NCBI GenBank assembly: GCA_022316685.1
Contig: JAKJHU010000030.1
Coordinates: 11,098,360-11,162,359 of the forward strand
DNA from: Progne subis subis
Lineage: Eukaryota; Chordata; Aves; Passeriformes; Hirundinidae
Length of the DNA stretch: 64,000 nucleotides
Reading direction: 5' to 3'
Below, piece after piece: positions 13,535 to 26,140 of this stretch. Within the stretch, counting starts at the first letter, position 1. Every line of letters begins with the position of its first letter. The translations under genes and the position numbers were made by a program. Under the pieces are notes generated by a model that saw only the letters and a program-made list of their open reading frames with translations, was not told the origin of the DNA and did no database searches.

Positions 13535-13926
13535 TTGTGATCGTGGCACACAAAGCCATCACACAGAAACAAGAGTTTTGCAGGACAGAGTTGCTTCTCC
13601 GAGAGAGAGCCCATGGCCGAACCAAGGCTGAATGCTTCTCTGCTTGTTTATTTCTTACTTTTTATACATTTTGGGTCTGGCTGTGGATTGGCTTCTGGGA
13701 TTATCACCTCCCAGCCCAGTGGCCAGACCAGCTGTCAGTTACAGTTGTTTTCAGGTTAGAAATATGTAAACAAAGGACAGGGAATGAAAAACAAAAGATT
13801 TGTTTGTGTTACCATGTGTGAGAAAAGGGAAAACTGCTCCTAATATTGTGCAGAAGCTAAAGAGACTGACTCCATCTTACGAACAATCAGAAGGCTTTAA
13901 AAAAACTCAGAAAACCCAGGGTGACA
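13535..13926 (-). mobile_element. Short ERV solo LTR (about 391 bp), leftward
   Basis: This is the reverse-complement counterpart of the LTR at 33585-33973. The two align along nearly their whole length. Read on the minus strand it begins tgtcaccctgggttttctga and ends near tgtgatc (plus strand). It is flanked by the direct repeat cttaca(t) at 13529-13535 and 13927-13933, the target-site duplication expected for an ERV solo LTR. A TATA box and an AATAAA signal lie only a few bases apart, as in the other copy. No internal retroviral sequence is attached, so it is a solo LTR left by recombination. Confidence 0.85.
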
Positions 13927-13933
13927 CTTACAT

Positions 13934-15350
13934 TGGTGCAATATTAATCTTTATCGAGCTATGAAGACTTACAGCAGAGGTACAGCCTCATGGCTTTCTT
14001 GTCCTGCTCTCTTTTTTTGCAAGAGAGTTTAAGATCGTGATGGCGCTCTTGAATGCAACAGTAAAATACTGGAAAATATCCAAATTATACAATAGCTCTA
14101 GCTAAGCAAAAGAATTAAATTTTCTGAAGCAAGGAGTGAACTTCTTCAGGCAGAACAAAATACTTTGTTCCTTGCTTGACTGCAACTGTCATTTTGTGGT
14201 CACACCAGTATTTTTAAAATTCTCAGAGCTGGCACACACTAGAGTATAAAAGAAAATCGTAAGAGGTAAAAAGTGTCAAAATTCTGGGGTTTGAGTAAAA
14301 ATTAGAAATAGAAGTTTGGTTTTTTTATTTCCTTTTAAAGAAAACTAGTCACATGGAAGACTATTTTTCTCTCTGCTTTTCATAGGCCACTAGACTTGTA
14401 TTTAGCAAATAGTTATTTTATTACCAAACCAAAATTGATTTCTTTTTCAAAGTGTGTATTTTCTTTAGGGAGGCTTGCAACAGAATAGTGGATTGATTTA
14501 AGCTATGAAGTAAAATCTTTACTGTTTTTTTTCCTTTGAATCTAAAATATAGGAAATTCAAGCACGTACATCTTGAAATTCAGCGCATTACTCACAAATT
14601 TTCTTGTGTTCTTTAGTGCATCCTAAATGTCAATTCACTTTTTGTTGCTTTGAAATGTATGTGCTATTTTTGAGAAATACCAGAATTTTATAGTAGCTTT
14701 TCAACAGTAATTCCCAAAAATTGGGAGACAATACTAATGTGCCTCCCATTCCTCTTTAGCAACAAAATAAACAAAAATAGCAAGATCAACTGGGTAGATG
14801 AAAAACTAGAAAACCTTCTGAAAACAATGGGAGCCAGCAGGATTCCAGAATGCAGCTGGTTTCAGCCAAGAATATCGTTTCCATTTTTTGCAAAAAGGAA
14901 TCTGGTAAAAAGTCAGAGCACAATGAAACAAACTGGGAGATGGTGTAATAGACCTCCCATGTGGATCATAGTGCACAGCCCAAGTGGAAAACAACAACAG
15001 TTATCACATACAGAACAACTACATGAAAGGGAAAATGTTGCATCCACCAAGTGACATCCTGCCCATGATGAATTTGATCACCTGTAAAACAAACTATCAA
15101 TCTTTTTAATTTGGAAAAAAAAAACCAAAAAACAAACATATGAGCATTTAATATGGAAACATTTTTTTTATGATCAGCAGTTTCTACATTTTTTTACTAT
15201 GTATATTTAACAAGTTATGATCATGTTCCCTGAAGGAGTTTCCTGCAATAGAGCTCCAGGACCAGCTCTGGCTTCTTATTTAATAAAGTTTTAATATATA
15301 CATCAATGACAGGCTGTTATGGGCCATTCAGCACAAGAGGGCTTGGCTTT

Positions 15351-15391
<41 letters not shown>

Positions 15392-17209
15392 CTACCACTC
15401 TATGTGAGAAGGTAGAAGAATAAAATACTTGCATCTCACTACTGAGATCAAGGTTCAAGGCTGTCGATGACCTTCATAAAATGGATTTAACTCAGCCCCT
15501 TCATCTGCCATGACAAGGGATATATCACCATGCAGAACCAACAAGACAACTTAAATTGAAACAAGACATGAAACTATGAAGAAATGAATAATGAACTAGT
15601 TCTCAACACTTTCTGTTGCTGTTGCTTTCAGATGGAAGTTGAGGTCAATGTTAGGTCAATATTCTTCTGAACTTCATCTATCACAGCTTTGGGTGTATTT
15701 AATCGCTATCAGTTTAGCAATCTTTATAAGTAGAAATATTCACAATACACAATTAAAAGTAATGACATTCTCTTGAACACATATTTACAGAGTGCAAAGC
15801 ACCAGAACAGTCCTGACAGGGCATTTATCAGGTAAATAGTATGTGTTTTATTTATAAATATTTACTTATTATACTGGAAGATTTATTAATTGCCTTTTCA
15901 GTCTCTTGTGTATGATAGGATTTTAAGAATAGGAGCTGAAGATATGCTGATGTGAAGGACCAGGCTACATTCAGAAGATAAGTCATTTTATGTCTTACAA
16001 TAATTTTTTCTAGCAGAAGAATAAATATTAAAATGAGAAGTTAATACTGTTGTAACAATGATGGAAATATAAAGGAGATAAAATGAGGCAAGACTAGATT
16101 GCTATGCTAGATGTCACCCAGTTTTACCTAAGTGAGGATGGTCTAGGCTGGAATAACTTACCTACAAGCGCCATACACATTCATACAGAATTCCAGAATG
16201 ACCCATGGACTTTTATGTGGTGCAGGATGAGAATTGTTTGGGCACACTACCTATCTCACAAGTAGTAACAACTCCCTGGCAGGACCCTTCTAATACTCTT
16301 CTTGAACCACACATATCTACCACATGACATTATCCCATCAGCCAGGACTAAAATATGCCTCATAAATGAATAAAGCTTTTTGCCTATAAGTTATGGGACA
16401 AGCTAAGGACAATTTGGGTCATGAGTTAAATTTTGTGTGCTAGATTTACTCAAACTGCTACATTTACGGGCCAAATGTAGCACAGTGTTAAGCTGGTGTA
16501 TCTGGAATGTTTAAACTTTTTGTTGTTGTTGGTTTGTTTGTTTGTTTGGGGTTTTTTTTTGGTGGGGAGGCAAGGGTATTTTGGTGAGCTCCTAGAAGTT
16601 CTTTATTTATCTATCCAAGTGGGCATTAAAGCATAAATATGTTTTCCATGGAGGGATGTTACAGGTGTATTTGGGAATCCAAGCATGTGCCAGTACGAAA
16701 ATGTATGGCACAGCCCACTGCAAGTTAGAATATTCACAGTGTGTCTGGACATGACACTCTTTCCCATGTCACTGGGTCAAGGGACACAATACACTTGTTT
16801 CATTTCCTTCCTGTTGATTTTTGATTTTTGGACAGTTTACAACAGAAAACTTTGTTGTTCTCTGTCCTACAGTCTTCAGACAAGTTATCTGATAACAGCA
16901 ATCCCTATAGTTCAGCACTCTGTTACCAGAGAGATGCCACAAAAATCTTCCCATGTAAACTCTGAAATTCACAGAGGAATGAAGCCAAACTTCACTTTCC
17001 TATAAAGAAAAAGCTCCACAACAGATAGGCAATGTCAAGAGAAGTAGTTTTCTAGAATTCAAGCAGTGTGTATAGATAGAAAAGTATAGGTTAGGCTGTA
17101 CAAAGGAACTCAAAATGCAAAAAATGCATCCAAACACTCCTTAAGTTTGTGTTTAACTTTCTACAAAGTATTAGGTTCACAGTCTTTATGAGTCATTGAA
17201 AACAGATAT
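13934..17209. other. Unique AT-rich DNA
   Basis: No gene was recognised. A 105-codon frame at 14737-15054 and a 106-codon frame at 16685-17005 (both plus strand) contain no known domain. Low-complexity sequence includes A33 at 15356-15388 and a G/T-rich tract near 16515-16572. An AATAAA word at about 15281 lies some 70 bases before the A33 run. That is too far for a normal cleavage site, and no gene-like body was recognised upstream. Confidence 0.55.
15356..15388. repeat. Poly(A) homopolymer, 33 bp
   Basis: An uninterrupted A run in otherwise unique sequence. A retrocopy origin was considered and is not supported (see rejected items). Confidence 0.95.
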
Positions 17210-17870
17210 AGTCACGGACAAAAACCCTCTAACTAATTAAAGTTAGAAAGTGGTATGTTTATTCACCGGCGGGCAGCACGGGAGTCATCTCCGAAAGGTG
17301 TGGCCGCCCTGAACAAGGCTCTTTGCTCTCTATTTATTCTCCAAGATCTTACATACAATACATATGCATAACCCCAGCACCTCCCATCCCCGCTCTGTAT
17401 TAAAATGAGGCTATCAGTCCTTCGCACGTGTGTAGTTCATCTCTTGAATTGGGTCGGTGGTCTCGAATTGGGTCAGTGGTCTCAAAGGATGAAGTCAGCA
17501 GAGTCCTCATCAGGTTTCTGTGACCCTCTGGCACGACTGATTGATACCAAGTCCAGGTGCTGGCCATTGTTCTTACTGGTTTCAATCTGTTCTTATGACG
17601 GTTCACTTACTCCACTTTTTCTATAAACAAGCTCATAATATAACTGTTAGCTCTAGCTTGGGCATCTAATAATCATTAACCTACCATTTACTAATCTAAC
17701 TTACATTTTGATCAATATAAATTGCTTCTAACCCTTAGCTAAAATCTTAATTCTTTAAAGTCATGTCTCATTTACATTAGACTTTTTCAAATACTCTGGA
17801 TGCAGACCTTTTCTATATTCAGTTCTGGAGGCGAAGAAAATGATCTTCTCTTCAAGACCAATCACCAACA
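17210..17870 (-). mobile_element. ERV LTR, leftward
   Basis: The left part (gtcacggacaaaaaccctct) and the body match a common avian ERV LTR. Read on the minus strand, an AATAAA polyadenylation signal lies at 17258-17263. The block around 17440-17500 contains a short internal duplication of the phrase gaattgggtc.gtggtctc. The sequence is richer in CpG than its surroundings. The ends are not fixed by a clear target-site duplication, and the right boundary near 17835-17870 is approximate. A 73-codon plus-strand frame and a 68-codon minus-strand frame in it are LTR sequence. Confidence 0.7.
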
Positions 17871-20800
17871 CAGCATTTTAATGAAGGAATGAGACTACAA
17901 GGTTGTGAATCTTTCCAGAGAACCATCTTTATACTGTTAGTGAATCCTCTTCTGTAATACCTTTGGCTTTAAAAAGACATATATTTCCAAAGACAGCCAT
18001 TTGCAAGTTGAAATAATGCTGCAAAGTGGGAAAGCTATTTGTGGTGGTGGAAGCAGGATGACTCTGCCTGGGGCTACATGTGTTACAGCTGTCACAACCT
18101 CTGCCTTGTAACCGCAGTACTGGAGAGACACTTTCTCAGTATAAGCCACAGGCAAGCGTGGCCTCCTTTGCCTCAGTCAAGGCAGCAGAGGAAATGTTGG
18201 CAAGCTTCCACCCCAGAACATTTCAAATTATGGAACCATGCCAATCTGAACACCTGTCGTGTCTAAACAGTCTCCGGCCAAGATGCATCTTGAAATTAAG
18301 CTGGATGAAGTCAGGACAGCCTGTGGTAGAGATTTTGATAAAACTGAGGTAGATATTGGAAGAGAACCATAGGACAAGAAGGTAACAAAGAACTTTCAGA
18401 ATAACTGTGTTGTCTTAGGGCTGCTAAGATTGTCTCTTTTACTGAGAACCCACTCACCAGTATCTTAGGTCTGAGTTTCATCTGCCAGGGACTCTAAAGG
18501 GTGGCAGCGATTCACAGCAAGGGCTCAGTACCTCTGGCCTTCTGCCACAGGCAGAAGCAGAACTAAGGAGGCTATGTTGCCCTTACTATTGCCTGTGAGG
18601 AGCTCCATGAATGGTGTGAAGACTTGTCATTTATCTTTTATTATTCAAGTTGCTAAATTGCATGGTTCCCAGTGAAACAAAATCCTGGGTGCAGTTTTCA
18701 GGGTATTTAATGTCTGGGAAAGTGATAAACAGACAGTAGAGACCTGTGCTGACTATAAAATCTTGAATTTTACTCCATTTGTTCCATCAATCTAATTGCA
18801 TCCTTGCAGGAGTTATTTGCCTATATACTACCGGGCAGGAAAGGAAACAGCAATAAGAGAGAAATAAAGGAAAGAAAGAAACAAGATAGGAGCAAGGAAA
18901 AATAGATTCCAGCCTATGCCAGAAGGTCACATCTGTCAGTTCACAAGGGGCTAATCCTGAGCATAACATGAGCATAGGTACTGGAGAAGCATTGCTCTGA
19001 TAGCTGAGGCCACTTTCTTACACTGGGCACTGTAAATCTGTCAGCAAAGGCAGATTCCCTGCTGTGAATGGAAATAGGGCCAGAGGAATGGGTTCCCTTT
19101 CCAGAGGCCCATGGCCAGTGAGGCTACCTAGGTGGTCTGCAGAGCATCCCAGCATTGCCAGCATATAAGTCAATGGTTTAAAACATTCTGATTTCTTTAA
19201 GCTCTCACTTCCAAACCACAGGGCCTATGAGAGATTTTTTTTTCCCTAGCAACCAATTTATTAAGAAAAAAGAAGCTTATAGTGAGATTGAAGAGTTACA
19301 TTTATTCTTCCCTCCAAAACACCTGGAGTTACTTACCTCAGAACTTTCATACCTCAAAAGGCAAACCAAGGCAAACATTTAGGCAAGACCAAACTTGGAA
19401 AATTTTACCCCCAAAGAAGGACTGTTCTGAGATTCATCTGCACATAAAACCAGGAGATTCTAATGAAAGCCCCAAAACAACCTATAATTATAATTTGTGC
19501 TATCTCTCAAGGAATAATATGTGTTATTACTAATGAAGCAGAAAATAATGGGGCACCCAGTAGATGGAGAAAATCTTCTGTAGTTATGTGTAATTATATA
19601 TAATTTTTCGCCATGACTTCACAGTAATTCTGAAACTGAGTGAAATTTTCAGTCCAGCTATTCATCTTTGCATGATTTAAAATTGGACTACTTCTTTAGG
19701 AAGTCAAAGAACTTACTTTTCTGTAAAGTTTAAATTAAAATATGATATATGCCTTAAAATTATAAAACTATTTTTTCTAGTGTTCTTTTTACAACTTTTA
19801 AATGCAAAGCAGAATTATTAGAGCTGCTGCTAACAACTAATGTGCTGCAACATATATCTAGCTGCAACTCATTATCAATGTATACTTCTGAGAACTTGAA
19901 AATATGAAAAAAGTGTCTATTTCCTACAATTATTTTGAAGGCAAAATCTTGTTAATCTTTTCTGTAAAATACAATATTGGACCTGAATTTGTTGCCAGAA
20001 GAAAAGGAAGATTTTCTACTTCATAAAAACAAGGTTTCTATTATTTTCTCTTCTGTATTTTTGTTGTGTACCAGCTACTTCCTTTTTCCTTTTTCTGAAT
20101 GCAGGAGGATGATACAGGCCATTTTATTGCAGAAGTAGAATTGGCAGCTGCCTAGGATGGCAACTTGTTTTACATAGACGCGCTCTCTATCCTCTTATGT
20201 CCAAAGGTGCAGAATTAGCCCAAATACCATTAGTGTTATGGAGACATATGGAGGTCAACAGAGGTGGGTGGCAAAGAAATGTAAAGGATTAAGACTGTGA
20301 TACAGGTAATGAACCTTGTGCATCACCAGCCATAACCAAAGAGGGCAAAGATTGAAGAAAGCCTCAGATCTTGGATCACAACATCCTGACCCCTTTGGAG
20401 CAGGCTATAAGTCTCAGCCAAATTCCTGTTCTTTTTCTCCCTTTCCCTTGCCGTGGAAGAGGTGTAAGAGGTTAAATAGTAAGGTTTTTTGAGGAATAAG
20501 AAGAGGCAATGCATTGTCAGGGTGGGTACAAAAAGGCCTGTACAAATATGGAAGCTGAAGTGGACCAGATGGGGGAAATGAACAGAGATTTTGAGGCAGA
20601 AGGTGAGGGGATAGGAATGGGGTTGGGAGAGAATTAAAAACACTACAAAACTACTTATGGATTCCCTGACTTACCACACTGATGAAAACCTTGTTTCTCC
20701 TCCCCTTCTCTCCATGGAGGCGTTTCTTCACCTCCCTCACTTTGTACTTTTCGCTGAATATTTTCCTTTCTTATATCTCAAGAGCCACCTAAACAGTAAA

Positions 20801-21035
20801 AATTTTATTTTTCTTGAATTTTAAGAAGCCATTTACAGACAGATGAGGACTTCTCTGTATTTTGAACAATTTTTAACTTTGCCATTCTCAAAATTGGAAC
20901 AAATGTCTTTCATACAGTCCAATTTCTGTCAATATCCAAGTCTGTGGTTGTAGCAAAGGGTGAGGTTGCATAGGAAGACAGCAGAGCTTTGTGTGTGTAT
21001 TCCTGGGAAGTTTCTTCGGTCTCTATAATAAGATC
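17871..21035. other. Unique DNA, no gene recognised
   Basis: No transposon boundary was found. Overlapping open frames near 18039-18352 and a 106-codon minus-strand frame at 20323-20643 have no recognisable domains. The segment 18000-18350 is less AT-rich than the surrounding DNA and could be an old repeat I could not identify. Confidence 0.5.
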
Positions 21036-21570
21036 TGTTGCTGTGTGTTATTTGTTTTGACATTGTATCTCATTTTTATATTGGGTTTTATGTTATAATG
21101 GTTTGTTCTGTACTCCCCTGTTCTCCTGGAAAATGTTATATCCCAAGGTTTGTCCCTACCCCCCTTCCCAGTCCATCCTCCCACATTCCTCCCAGTCTGC
21201 TCCTACAGACCCTGTCTGTCATTCGGCTGTTCCTCCCAGCTTCTGGAGAGTTCGGATAAAGGACATCGAATGATAGGGCAAGAGCTGAGGAGGTTCCTCC
21301 CTTTATGTTCCCCATTGGTTTCCTTGAATGTCCCTCCAACCCTGTTCCACTCCCACCTTGTCCCTCACTGGGTGTTGGTTTGTCCCCTCTTTTAGCCCCT
21401 CCCCTGCTTATAAGCCCAGACCACGAGGCCTCAGCCACGACTTGGTTTGGGCTGAGGGACCGAGGTAGACGTTGAAACAGGACAGGACAAAGACTTGAAT
21501 AAAGCCTTGGATTCACCCTCTCGTCAAGTCTGACTCCTCTCCTCTGCCACTGACAGGGTCTCTCGTGATA
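21036..21570 (+). mobile_element. ERV solo LTR, rightward, probably ERVK-like
   Basis: The order of signals is that of an LTR promoter. A pyrimidine-rich, GC-richer U3 comes first, then a TATA-like box cttataagcc (21407-21416), an AATAAA signal (21498-21503) about 85 bases downstream, and a U5-like end tctctcgtgataa. The internal sequence matches a familiar avian LTR. The left end is either tgttgctgtg at 21036 or tgttataatg at 21091. The right end may extend to about 21640. No target-site duplication could be assigned. A 169-codon minus-strand frame (21136-21645) is antisense LTR and has no protein-like features. Confidence 0.7.
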
Positions 21571-21990
21571 AGGGGGAAAAAGCCCCTTGCCACTCCCCAG
21601 GTTTTTAGGACCCAGGGGAGTTTTCCTGTCTTGTTGCAGTCTCAAGCTAGCCTGGGCAAAACGGAGCCTGTAGCTCCATTAGAGATAAATGACAAAGATT
21701 CATTTGGGAAAAGTGGTCTTGTAGTGGGCAGCCCTTCCAGAAATAGCATGTTGAATAAGCTGCAGATGCATCTACAAAATCAGGAAAACCTCTTTCTCTT
21801 CGACTTAAAACCGTGTTACTACTGTCACAGGCAACAGTCTATGACAAAAATCCTTTAATCAGAATTTACTCTCTGTACATTTGAAGTGGAATGCATTTTA
21901 TCAAATGTAAGCACTTTTTATATATTATTTCTTTAGAGACAGATTTACGGAATTCTAGCAAATTATTTGTCTAACTCTAATCTAGACGTC

Positions 21991-23635
21991 TGTAGTGGTT
22001 TCATGTTCACTAAATTTTGGTTGCCAAATTTAATGTAGTGGTTTTAGGGTATATTCTCTTTCAGTGGGAGAAAGATTAGGAGAAAAAGCAAAGCAGGCCC
22101 AAGCTTAAAAATAAACAAATAGTTTTATTACCACACACTAAAAGGATGGAAAAAAGAAAGTCAGCAAAAAAAACCTAAAACAAAACAGAATGAAATTCCA
22201 AAACAATCTTCCCGCCCCCCACACCCCCCGCAAAGTGTTAAATTTCTTACAAAACAACATAGAGAGAAACAACCTGTTATTTTCAGTCAATTTCACCATT
22301 TAAACATAATCCTTCATCACTTTGGGAGAGGAATCTCTCTAGAGTACTATGGAGACACCTGCCACAAGACTACAACAATCAAGTGGCTCCCAATGTCACA
22401 AATCTGAAACTGCCTAGAGTTTTTGCAGATTGTGCTGTTCTACCCATTAGCAGCCTTCCCCTGGCTGCTCATGGGCCTCTCAGCATATCTGGGGTTCTGT
22501 TTAAGAATGCTTTTTCTAGTACAAAACAAGGATTCTCTTCTATCTCTAAAATCATCTCTATCTCAAAAGAAATAAAGACCTCCCTTTATCCTAGGAGCCG
22601 AGGGCTTCAAATCACTTTCTCTCTAGAATCATCTTTGTCTTAAAGGCTGAGACCTCCTTTTAAGCCAGGAGCAAGGGCTTTGAGATTTTCACTTAAATCT
22701 CAATCATATCAGTCCCCAATTTTGATTAGAACCAGCATTTTCCCAAACAACATTAAGATGTTAAAAGGAACAGTCCATTCTTCCATAGTTTACCCCAGAG
22801 AAGTCCGGTTAAAAATGTCCACATCCTTGATCCCATTGTCCAATAATAGAGTGTTTTCAATAGCTTGCACTAGTTCTTTCACTCTTGATCCACTGACTTC
22901 ATGCAGCATCTTTTCTACGTCCACTCTGTCTCTTTCCTCTCTTAGACCTTGGAAGCTTCCTGTTGCCAGGAAAGGGTGAAATCTGCCCAGGCCTGCAGTG
23001 GCCGTGTGCTCTCTGCCCCGGGCTGCAGGGCTGTAGGGACGCAAAGCCATGCTGATGGAGGAGGCTGGTGGATGCCCCCCCTCCACTCCCCAGTCTCATC
23101 CAGGGCAGCCGGGCTCAGAGTTGCCACAAAGCTGCAGGCTTTCTTCCTCTGCTGCCAGTGGCCACTAAGCCAGATCGTGGCTTGGACCCCTCTGCCACGG
23201 CCCTGGGCACGCAGCCATTACTGCTGAGCAGTCACAGGGAAAGGGGGCTCAGCCGGAGGAAAAGGGCTCAGCTGGGGGAAAGAGGCTCAGCCAGGGGAAA
23301 GGGGGCTCAGCCAGCCTGGGCTGCTCCCCATGCAGGCAGCAGCTCCTGGAGGCCCAAGGGCAGTGAGGCCTGAGCCAGGCCCTCCTCTGCTGCCCACAAT
23401 GTTACCTGGTGACTGACCCAAAAGCAAGAGAGCAACCTGCGGGGAATCAAGATTTTTAATATGGATACTTCCCAAAGTCGCATTTGACGTCCTCAGTGGT
23501 CAAAACAGTTGCCGTTATCCTAAAGTAGCCTTCTGATAGGTCCCCATTCCTTCTAAAGCAATTCTAAGGTCTTGACCTGGAAATACATTCCACATTTCTC
23601 CATAACTAAAAACTAAACTGTGCCAACCCATGACA
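21991..23635 (-). mobile_element. Long ERVL-type LTR, 1645 bp, leftward, with TSD
   Basis: The element has the ends tgtagtgg (21991) and cccatgaca (23635), giving TG...CA termini when read on the minus strand. It is flanked by ACGTC (21986-21990) and ACATC (23636-23640), a 5-bp target-site duplication differing by one change typical of CpG decay. A 5-bp duplication fits ERVL or gamma-type integration. The minus strand has an AATAAA signal at 22124-22129, about 130 bases from the 3' end. The U3 half (22900-23400) is GC-rich and contains a tandem array (23236-23313). No retroviral internal region is attached. Reading frames of 60-100 codons here are not genes. Confidence 0.85.
23236..23313. repeat. 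Tandem repeat, about 19-bp unit, four copies, inside the LTR
   Basis: Four imperfect copies of a unit of the form gggaaagggggctcagcc follow each other within the U3 part of the 1645-bp LTR. Repeats of this kind in U3 often carry transcription-factor sites, but no specific factor is claimed. Confidence 0.85.
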
Positions 23636-25669
23636 ACATCCAACACAGATGACATGAAAAGCTCCCTGAACATGCCCTAAAACGTTTTCTCCAGAATTAT
23701 TGCCTCTAGGTTGCCTAACTCATACAAAGACAATTGTTCACCCCATCACGCCAAATGTCAGAGTAGACAGAGAAATGCTTACAGCGCCTTTAGATAACAC
23801 AGACAGGTTTTGTGGCAGTATGATGAATCCGATAGTAACAAGGAGGAAGAGAATTCGCCCTCACACTTTTATTCTGAAAACACGTGATTTTTAGCTTTTA
23901 TGGCTCTTCTATCCCATCTTTCATTTCCTGAATTTTAATTTTCTAAAGGAAGGTTCTGAAGGAGTGAAAGAAAAAATCACCTAGGAAAAATAAGAAAATT
24001 AAATAAATTAGTGTAATAATAACAGCTGCAATTATAATAACTATGCATATAAACATAAAAATAAATAACAGGAATTAAAGTAATTTTCTGCATCCAAATT
24101 TTTTCTCTACTGAAAACTTTATGTCAAATTCAGGTTTATTATAAAACTAGGACTTAAAGATAATTACTTTGGAAGAGGTAGCAAGCATTAGAGTCAGAGG
24201 AGTTTTAGAAAGAAGCATTAACTACAAGAAACTTTGCAAAATACTTTCTTCCCATGTAGTGAAAACATTTTCAAAAGAACTCACTGTTAAGAGTTCTGAA
24301 AATATTATCAGAGACATTGAAATGGGAAATGAGTGGTAAGAAACTTTGAAAATCTAGTCTTTACTTGAGTGTTTTTTATATGGATAAAAAGCATATGTAC
24401 CTAAAGTATTGTTTTAATGATTCAACAGTTCCTGTGCTCATGCCAGCCAGGGGAAAAAAGATTTTATTTCTCCACGGGGGAGAAGTGAGAGGTAAATCTG
24501 CTCATTTCATATCCAGTAGATTTGTTGCATCATTCTGATTAGTATAATTGTCATTGCTGTCCCTTCAATGATTCACAAAATATACTGATTTTTACCATAC
24601 AAATTCTCTTCATTACTGACAGGATAATGTTTATGGAAGCAAGAAAATAACAAGATTATGTTTCTTGCTTTCTCTAGGCAAAGAATTTGCTTTGAGCATT
24701 TCTTCCCACTTCTTTCTTTTTATTTTTTTATATTCATATTTCCTTTACCACAATAGGAGTAACAAATTTATATCTCTGTTGGGATGCTATGTTCACTCTT
24801 TTTGGATGCATGATTTTTGTCTAAGGAAAAGAAGCCTGTGTCTAGCTAGTGCAACAACAAATTCCTTTATGCTAGGTTGTACACATATAGTTATATGAGC
24901 CTCACTGAAATTTTAGCTTCAGAACATGACAAAAATCTACTCCCTTTCCCTAAAAGCAGATCCTTTTGTTATTCAAGAGAAAGATTCTTTTTTTTCCTCC
25001 ACAATTACACTGGTCACTGACGATTCTGCTTCAAAATCTTCTTGTTCAGCATATGGGAATACCACTGCCCTTCTACAAAATTAAATACTGGGACCTCTCC
25101 CTTGCTGAGAAGTCCCACTTAAAAACTCCCTTTTTTTGAGGTTTTATCAATATTTCATTAAAAAAAAAATCTCGTAATGTCTTTTCTCAGCTGAATGCTA
25201 CTAACTTTGCTGACTTTACTTGTTACAATATAAGAGCAATCACGAATTCTGGAATCACAGTCAGCATCATTCCTCTTCTTTTGTTTTCTTTCCTTCACAC
25301 CTGGCTTGGACTATAAGAGCGTCAAAGGCACAGCCTAATAATTGCAGAACAATAAGCTTTGCAAGCCCAGGAAGGCTTTGATTGTCTGTCTGTAAAAGCC
25401 ATTTTCTGAATCCTTATTAGTCACCTATTATGTGGATCACTTTAATCACTAATTAAGATGTCTTGTCTAGTTTCTTCAGTGTTAGCCATAAACATAAAAT
25501 TTTAATCAAAAGCAGAGGCTTCATTTGAAATTGTTGACCTCCATACACAGATACTTTGGTAGCGGCTGATTTCTGAGATCTATGCAGTGAAGGTTTATAT
25601 AAATTGTAAACAAGCACCAAGGTTGTTTGTTGTTTGTTTTTTTTTAATTACTTCAAAACTATTTTGTTG

Positions 25670-26140
25670 CTATGTAATAAACAGAAAAATTCTTAATGGC
25701 ACTTGAATGAAAAAAAAAACAAAAACAGTTCTGTGGCACAGGTTAAATGCATATGCACTGCAGACTCTCTGCACACTGTTGGTGTATTTGATAGTGTAGT
25801 TGCAAACCACACATGACCTGTCTTCCCCAAAGTCATCGTCCCATGCCTTACATATCAGGTACAACAGCTTCCTCACATCTCCTGGTAAAAATGAGGCCTC
25901 CAGAAATGCCTGCTCTTTGAGCAGAGCCCATGCATGGTCTTCCCAAAGGGATAGAAAACTTTTGTGAAATCCCCACACATTTGTGGATTTCCAAATTTTG
26001 CACTGTGTGAAGATTAGGTGAATTATAAGAGCTTTTCTATCTCTTGTCTCTTGGCAGATTTGCACTTCTGGAGGGGTGTTGAATCTGGCAAAGACAAAGC
26101 ACAATCTGCAACTAATCACTTCAGCTGATGATTGCAGCAA
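25670..26140 (-). other. Unidentified 156-codon open frame, probably not a gene
   Basis: An uninterrupted minus-strand frame of 156 codons starts at an ATG at 26140 and ends in a low-complexity, phenylalanine-rich tail. The middle part (roughly codons 25-125) has mixed, protein-like composition with several Trp, Cys and acidic residues. The C-terminal part is translated A/T-rich DNA and looks non-coding. No known domain, signal peptide or membrane segment was recognised, and no promoter or convincing splice sites were seen. Among frames not explained by transposable elements it is the longest in the window. It may be a chance frame or the remnant of an old gene or repeat. Confidence 0.2.

Noticed and set aside
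15281..15388. Processed pseudogene with AATAAA and poly(A) tail
   Set aside because: The signal is about 70 bases from the A run, no gene-like body was recognised upstream, and poly(A) retrocopies are rare in birds because CR1 does not prime on poly(A).
21136..21645. 169-codon minus-strand open frame
   Set aside because: It is antisense to an LTR with its own TATA box and AATAAA. The composition reflects a C-rich plus strand rather than a protein.
22383..23475. Several 60-101-codon frames in a GC-rich stretch, possibly exons
   Set aside because: All lie inside the 1645-bp LTR bounded by target-site duplications. Frames overlap in several registers and have no domain.
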